Source: Planctomycetaceae bacterium
GTDB taxonomy: Bacteria; Planctomycetota; Planctomycetia; Planctomycetales; Planctomycetaceae
Assembly (NCBI GenBank): GCA_019636285.1
Contig: JAHBXV010000041.1
Location: 1 to 55,360, forward strand
Reading direction: 5' to 3'
Length of the DNA stretch: 55,360 nt
Below, piece after piece: positions 52,426 to 55,360 of the stretch; position 1 is the stretch's first letter, and each line of letters starts with the position of its first letter. Both the position numbers and the translations under genes were made by a program. The notes under the pieces were generated by a model. The model was given only the letters and a program-made list of their open reading frames with translations. It searched no databases and was not told the DNA's origin.

Positions 52426-53076
52426 ATGACCGTGCTGACTCCCGAAGATCTGTTGACCCAGCTCCGCTGGCGGTACGCAGTCAAGAAGTTCGACGCCACG
52501 CGGCGAGTTTCCGAAACCGACTGGCAGGCTCTCGAAGAAGCGCTGGTCCTCACGCCGTCGTCGTTCGGCTTGCAGCCTTGGCGGTTCTACGTGATTACGT
52601 CGCAGGAGATCCGCGACCAGTTGCCTGCCATCTCGTGGAACCAGTCGCAGGTGCGGGATGCCTCGCATGTGGTGGTCTTCGCGATCCGCTCGCCCTTCAC
52701 GGACGAGGATGTCGACCGCTTCGTGGTCCGAACGGCCGAAGTTCGTGAAACACCCGTCGAAAAACTCGCGGGTTTTCGGAACCTGATGGTGAAGGCGATC
52801 GACCAGATCGCGCGGGCCGGACAAATCGAAGCCTGGGCAACCTTCCAGGTCTACATTGCACTCGGCAACTTCATGACGGCCGCAGCCGCATTGGGAATCG
52901 ATACCTGCCCGATGGAGGGAATTCTTCCCGACCGCTACGACGAATTGTTGGGCCTGCGCGAAGCCGGTTACCGCACGGTCGTGGTTGCTACCGCAGGCTA
53001 CCGCGCCCCGGACGACAAATATGCCCTGCTCGCCAAGGTGCGCTATCCGACCGATGAGATGATCGTGCGGCTGTAG
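52426..53076 (+). CDS. Nitroreductase family NAD(P)H-dependent oxidoreductase
   Basis: ATG 52426 with AAGGA 9 bp upstream gives 216 residues. FMN-binding blocks: RWRYAVKKFDATRRV (13-27), VLTPSSFGLQPWRFYVI (about 41-57), and CPMEGILPDRYDELLGL (about 162-178) with Gly-Tyr patterns near the end. Flavoenzymes reducing nitro compounds or quinones. Full length. 57 bp after rfbC. Confidence 0.9.
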   Translation: MTVLTPEDLLTQLRWRYAVKKFDATRRVSETDWQALEEALVLTPSSFGLQPWRFYVITSQEIRDQLPAISWNQSQVRDASHVVVFAIRSPFTDEDVDRFVVRTAEVRETPVEKLAGFRNLMVKAIDQIARAGQIEAWATFQVYIALGNFMTAAAALGIDTCPMEGILPDRYDELLGLREAGYRTVVVATAGYRAPDDKYALLAKVRYPTDEMIVRL

Positions 53077-53111
53077 AGCAGAGATCGACACTTGAGCCTG
53101 CGAGACGACAC

Positions 53112-53684
53112 ATGGCCAATCCACGACGGCTGCTGCGAGAGCAATTGAAGAGTGCGTGGATGTGCATGATCCGAGACGCCTACGACGACCAGCTCATCAA
53201 CTCCGAACGTGGCATGCAGGTCCATTTCTGCGTCCAACTGATGAAAATCTTTGAGGATAGAAAACTACCACGACGGCTATTCATCGAACCAACTCTGACG
53301 TTCGATGGAAAGGTTCTGCGCTCGCCAGACCTTCTGATTTGCGATTCCGGGAAGGTCATCGGGGCGATTGAGTTCAAGTATACGCCACGTCAGAAATCGG
53401 CGTTCAACAAAGACCTCGAGACCTTGCGATTGCTGTCAGAGGTTGGCGGAAAGACAGTTACCGTCGCCAATGAACGCTACCGAGGAAGTGGACATGCCAA
53501 GCAGTATTCCATCGCCGAAGACGCGGTGCTCAGTTGGGCCGCGATTCATGTCCAGGATGAATGCCCATTGCCGGATGAGAACGATCTGACAACTAACGCG
53601 CGGTTTCTATGCCTTGAGGCAAGAACGCGGGCCGACGCCTCGCCCGAACTCTTCGCGAACAACGAGCCGATCGATTCCGAGTAG
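53112..53684 (+). CDS. Hypothetical protein with PD-(D/E)XK nuclease-like core
   Basis: 190 residues from ATG 53112. Soluble; residues SPDLLICDSGKVIGAIEFKY (71-90) carry P72-D73, E87 and K89, which match the D-x(n)-ExK core of PD-(D/E)XK nucleases, preceded by a conserved-looking Glu in SERGMQVHF (about 31-39). This could be a restriction-like or repair nuclease, but no other defence gene is adjacent. Function inferred. Confidence 0.7.
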   Translation: MANPRRLLREQLKSAWMCMIRDAYDDQLINSERGMQVHFCVQLMKIFEDRKLPRRLFIEPTLTFDGKVLRSPDLLICDSGKVIGAIEFKYTPRQKSAFNKDLETLRLLSEVGGKTVTVANERYRGSGHAKQYSIAEDAVLSWAAIHVQDECPLPDENDLTTNARFLCLEARTRADASPELFANNEPIDSE

Positions 53685-53709
53685 ATCGGCACCGTTCGCG
53701 GCCAGTATG

Positions 53710-54936
53710 TCACTGCTCTTTCTTCCCAGCCGTCAACCACTCCAGATTGAACCGTGCAAGCCGGAGGCAGCTGCCGGCGAAGGAGAGATTGTCGCCGGTG
53801 CCGTAGAAGCAGAGGATCGTGCCGTGGGGCGTGACCGCGAGATCCGAATACGCCCCAGGCCCGGCTTCCAGAACGCGGCTGACGGGCCAGGTGGCGGCTT
53901 CGTCGCGGCTCAGCTTGATCGTGAGGTTCTTACGGTCACGGCTTTTGCCCGGTTCGGCTTTGCCATTCGCCTTTTCGAGATTTTCCGGGTTCGAAAAGAG
54001 AATCAGGCTTTGACCGTCCTGACGGTAGCGAACCAGCCCGGCCATGCAGATCGGTTCGAGCAGGGCGTCGTCAAACCGGGGCGTGGTCCAGTTGGTCGCC
54101 CCGTCGGGACTGGTCGTGATCAGCCGGCGGTGTGTGCGGGACTCGTTGCGGACGTTGAGCATGACGTGGCCGTTTTTGAGTTCGATGGCCACGGTCTCGT
54201 TGGGGTTGATCCATTCGTCCGTACAGGGAACGGCGATGTCGCCAGCTTGCCAGGTTTTGCCGTTGTCGTCGCTGTAAATGGTCGCCGTCACGCTGGGGCG
54301 GTGCGCATTCCCGCCCTCTCCCGTCGACAGCCAGACCGGGACTATGAGCCGTCCCGATTTGAGCTGAATGCCGTGATTGGGGCCGGTCGCGAGGACTTTC
54401 CAGTCGTACTCATTCTTGAACGCAGCGAACGTGCCGGTGATTTCCCGGGGCTTCGACCAGGAAACGCCGTCATCACTACTGGCCTGATAGAAGACTCGCT
54501 CGTATTCGAGGCAGAAGAGCAGATGTACGGTCCCGTCGCTGCCCGCAATGAGGACAGGATTGTTGTAGGTCACATCGTTCTGATCGACCTTCGACATCCG
54601 AAGAGCCAGCGGGTTCTTGCGCTTCGGTCCCTCGACGTTGGCAACGCTGACGGCAGGTGACCAGGTCACTCCATCATCGGTACTGCGGCGCAGGAGAATG
54701 CGAATATCGTCCCAGTCGCTGACCCCGGCTGGTCGCTTACGCGCCTCGCACCAGGCCAGGACGGTTCCCTTAGCCGTCACGACGATGCCGGGGATGTGAT
54801 AGATGTTGTAAGCCGGGTCTTCGCCAGCCGTGAATAAGTCCTGCTTTGTCAGGAATGGCTCCGCCTCGGCTAAGAGTGGCGTGACTGAAGCGAAGACGAT
54901 GGCCAGGAAGACCTTGGCAGAAAACGAAACGGTCAT
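53710..54936 (-). CDS. Secreted sialidase-like (BNR/Asp-box) glycosidase
   Basis: 408 residues from ATG 54936. Signal peptide MTVSFSAKVFLAIVFASVTP, cleavage about after AEA, residue 26. The beta-propeller has several Asp boxes: STDDGVTW, SSDDGVSW, YSDDNGKTW and weaker copies (SPDGATNW). YNIYHIPGIVVTAKGTVLAWCEAR resembles the start of the GH33 exo-alpha-sialidase family, with the first catalytic Arg block. Planctomycetes degrade sulfated polysaccharides with such proteins; the actual sugar is not known. Convergent with the PD-(D/E)XK-like gene. Confidence 0.9.
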   Translation of the reverse strand: MTVSFSAKVFLAIVFASVTPLLAEAEPFLTKQDLFTAGEDPAYNIYHIPGIVVTAKGTVLAWCEARKRPAGVSDWDDIRILLRRSTDDGVTWSPAVSVANVEGPKRKNPLALRMSKVDQNDVTYNNPVLIAGSDGTVHLLFCLEYERVFYQASSDDGVSWSKPREITGTFAAFKNEYDWKVLATGPNHGIQLKSGRLIVPVWLSTGEGGNAHRPSVTATIYSDDNGKTWQAGDIAVPCTDEWINPNETVAIELKNGHVMLNVRNESRTHRRLITTSPDGATNWTTPRFDDALLEPICMAGLVRYRQDGQSLILFSNPENLEKANGKAEPGKSRDRKNLTIKLSRDEAATWPVSRVLEAGPGAYSDLAVTPHGTILCFYGTGDNLSFAGSCLRLARFNLEWLTAGKKEQ

Positions 54937-55360
54937 GGTGCGGTTCCCAGGTGAAGTCGTTGAGTAGGACTACCGGGTTACCGTAACGGATGACACGAGC
55001 GAACGCAGCGCCGCATGGTTCGCGAAAGCGCATGCACGTGTTTCCAGGCTCCCGCGAAAATAAGGCGCTGGGGTGGGATGTTTGCGGTCTATTGTCCAAG
55101 AGCTGGAGACAAAACGAGAACTTTCGATTCCTCCGATGCCGCAGGCATCGAAGAGGGTAGCCGTGGGTCGCGCAGCGCACCCACGGAACGGAATCGCCCT
55201 TAAAACTCTTCTTCCGACCCCGCAGGGGTCGCAGAAACGCATGTCTGCGACCCCTGCGGGGTCGAGAGATCTCGAAAATGTCTAGTTTACCGTGGGTGCG
55301 CTGCGCGACCCACGGCTACCCTCTTTGACCGCTTCGCGGTCAGGAAATTGCGATTGTTCC
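54937..55360. repeat. Terminal repeat-rich region
   Basis: Contains family E copy (about 55030-55100), GGGTAGCCGTGGGTCGCGCA (55156-55175) with its inverted partner TGCGCGACCCACGGCTACCC (55302-55321), and the palindrome GACCCCGCAGGGGTCGCAGA (about 55217-55236) with TCTGCGACCCCTGCGGGGTC (55243-55262). No gene beyond the sialidase was recognised, and the window may cut a further element. Confidence 0.6.

Overview
The window looks like a chromosomal segment of a planctomycete (phylum Planctomycetota, probably order Planctomycetales). The evidence is the GC-rich, low-density gene layout with many palindromic repeats between genes, Ser/Thr kinases of the Hanks type (one fused to WD40 repeats), a DUF1080 protein, a secreted sialidase-like BNR protein, small secreted Gly/Tyr/His-rich proteins, and a ctc-pth-rpsF-ssb-rplI block. 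The genus cannot be named from sequence reading alone. No rRNA, tRNA, CRISPR array, prophage or complete insertion sequence was seen.

Layout. (1) 0.2-5.1 kb, minus strand: guaA, then the translation/replication block rplY(ctc)-pth-rpsF-ssb-rplI, ending in a clear Rho-independent terminator. (2) 5.1-5.8 kb: repeat-rich non-coding DNA. (3) 5.8-11.7 kb: unknown membrane and secreted proteins, including a polytopic glycosyltransferase-like protein followed by a probable alpha-helical-toroid protein. (4) 12-18.5 kb: single housekeeping or stress genes (TIM-barrel isomerase, YbjQ family, DUF2071, Hsp20, NYN-LOTUS, M42 peptidase, BON protein, plsY). (5) 18.9-29.9 kb: ZIP metal transporter, giant WD40 kinase, lnt, moeA, an RlmL-like methyltransferase with a disordered tail, and a BrkB/YihY protein. 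(6) 30.4-42.3 kb: DUF1080 protein, bioB, sugar ABC permease, HAD hydrolase, membrane-fusion protein, second Ser/Thr kinase, FAD oxidoreductase, sugar-binding protein. (7) 42.6-46.5 kb: two small secreted proteins, a PhyH dioxygenase, scpB, a secreted protein. (8) 47-55 kb: murA, argC, an unusual NuoK-like/NuoL-like pair, rfbC-like epimerase, nitroreductase, a PD-(D/E)XK-like protein and a sialidase.

Most genes are monocistronic or in short runs, so function must mostly be read gene by gene. Coupled units are rplY-pth-rpsF-ssb-rplI, argC with the NuoK/NuoL-like pair (the last two overlap by 4 bp), and perhaps the gene pairs at 5.8-7.5 kb and 7.9-11 kb.

The two most striking things are: (a) a NuoL-family membrane protein at 49986-51755, paired with a small NuoK-sized membrane protein, in which the residues that line the proton path of complex I appear to be replaced; (b) at least six families of dispersed palindromic or composite repeats, three with strongly conserved copies (76-86 bp) clustered within a few kilobases. 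A good sigma-54 type promoter candidate next to an inverted repeat sits upstream of a small secreted protein at 42.65 kb.
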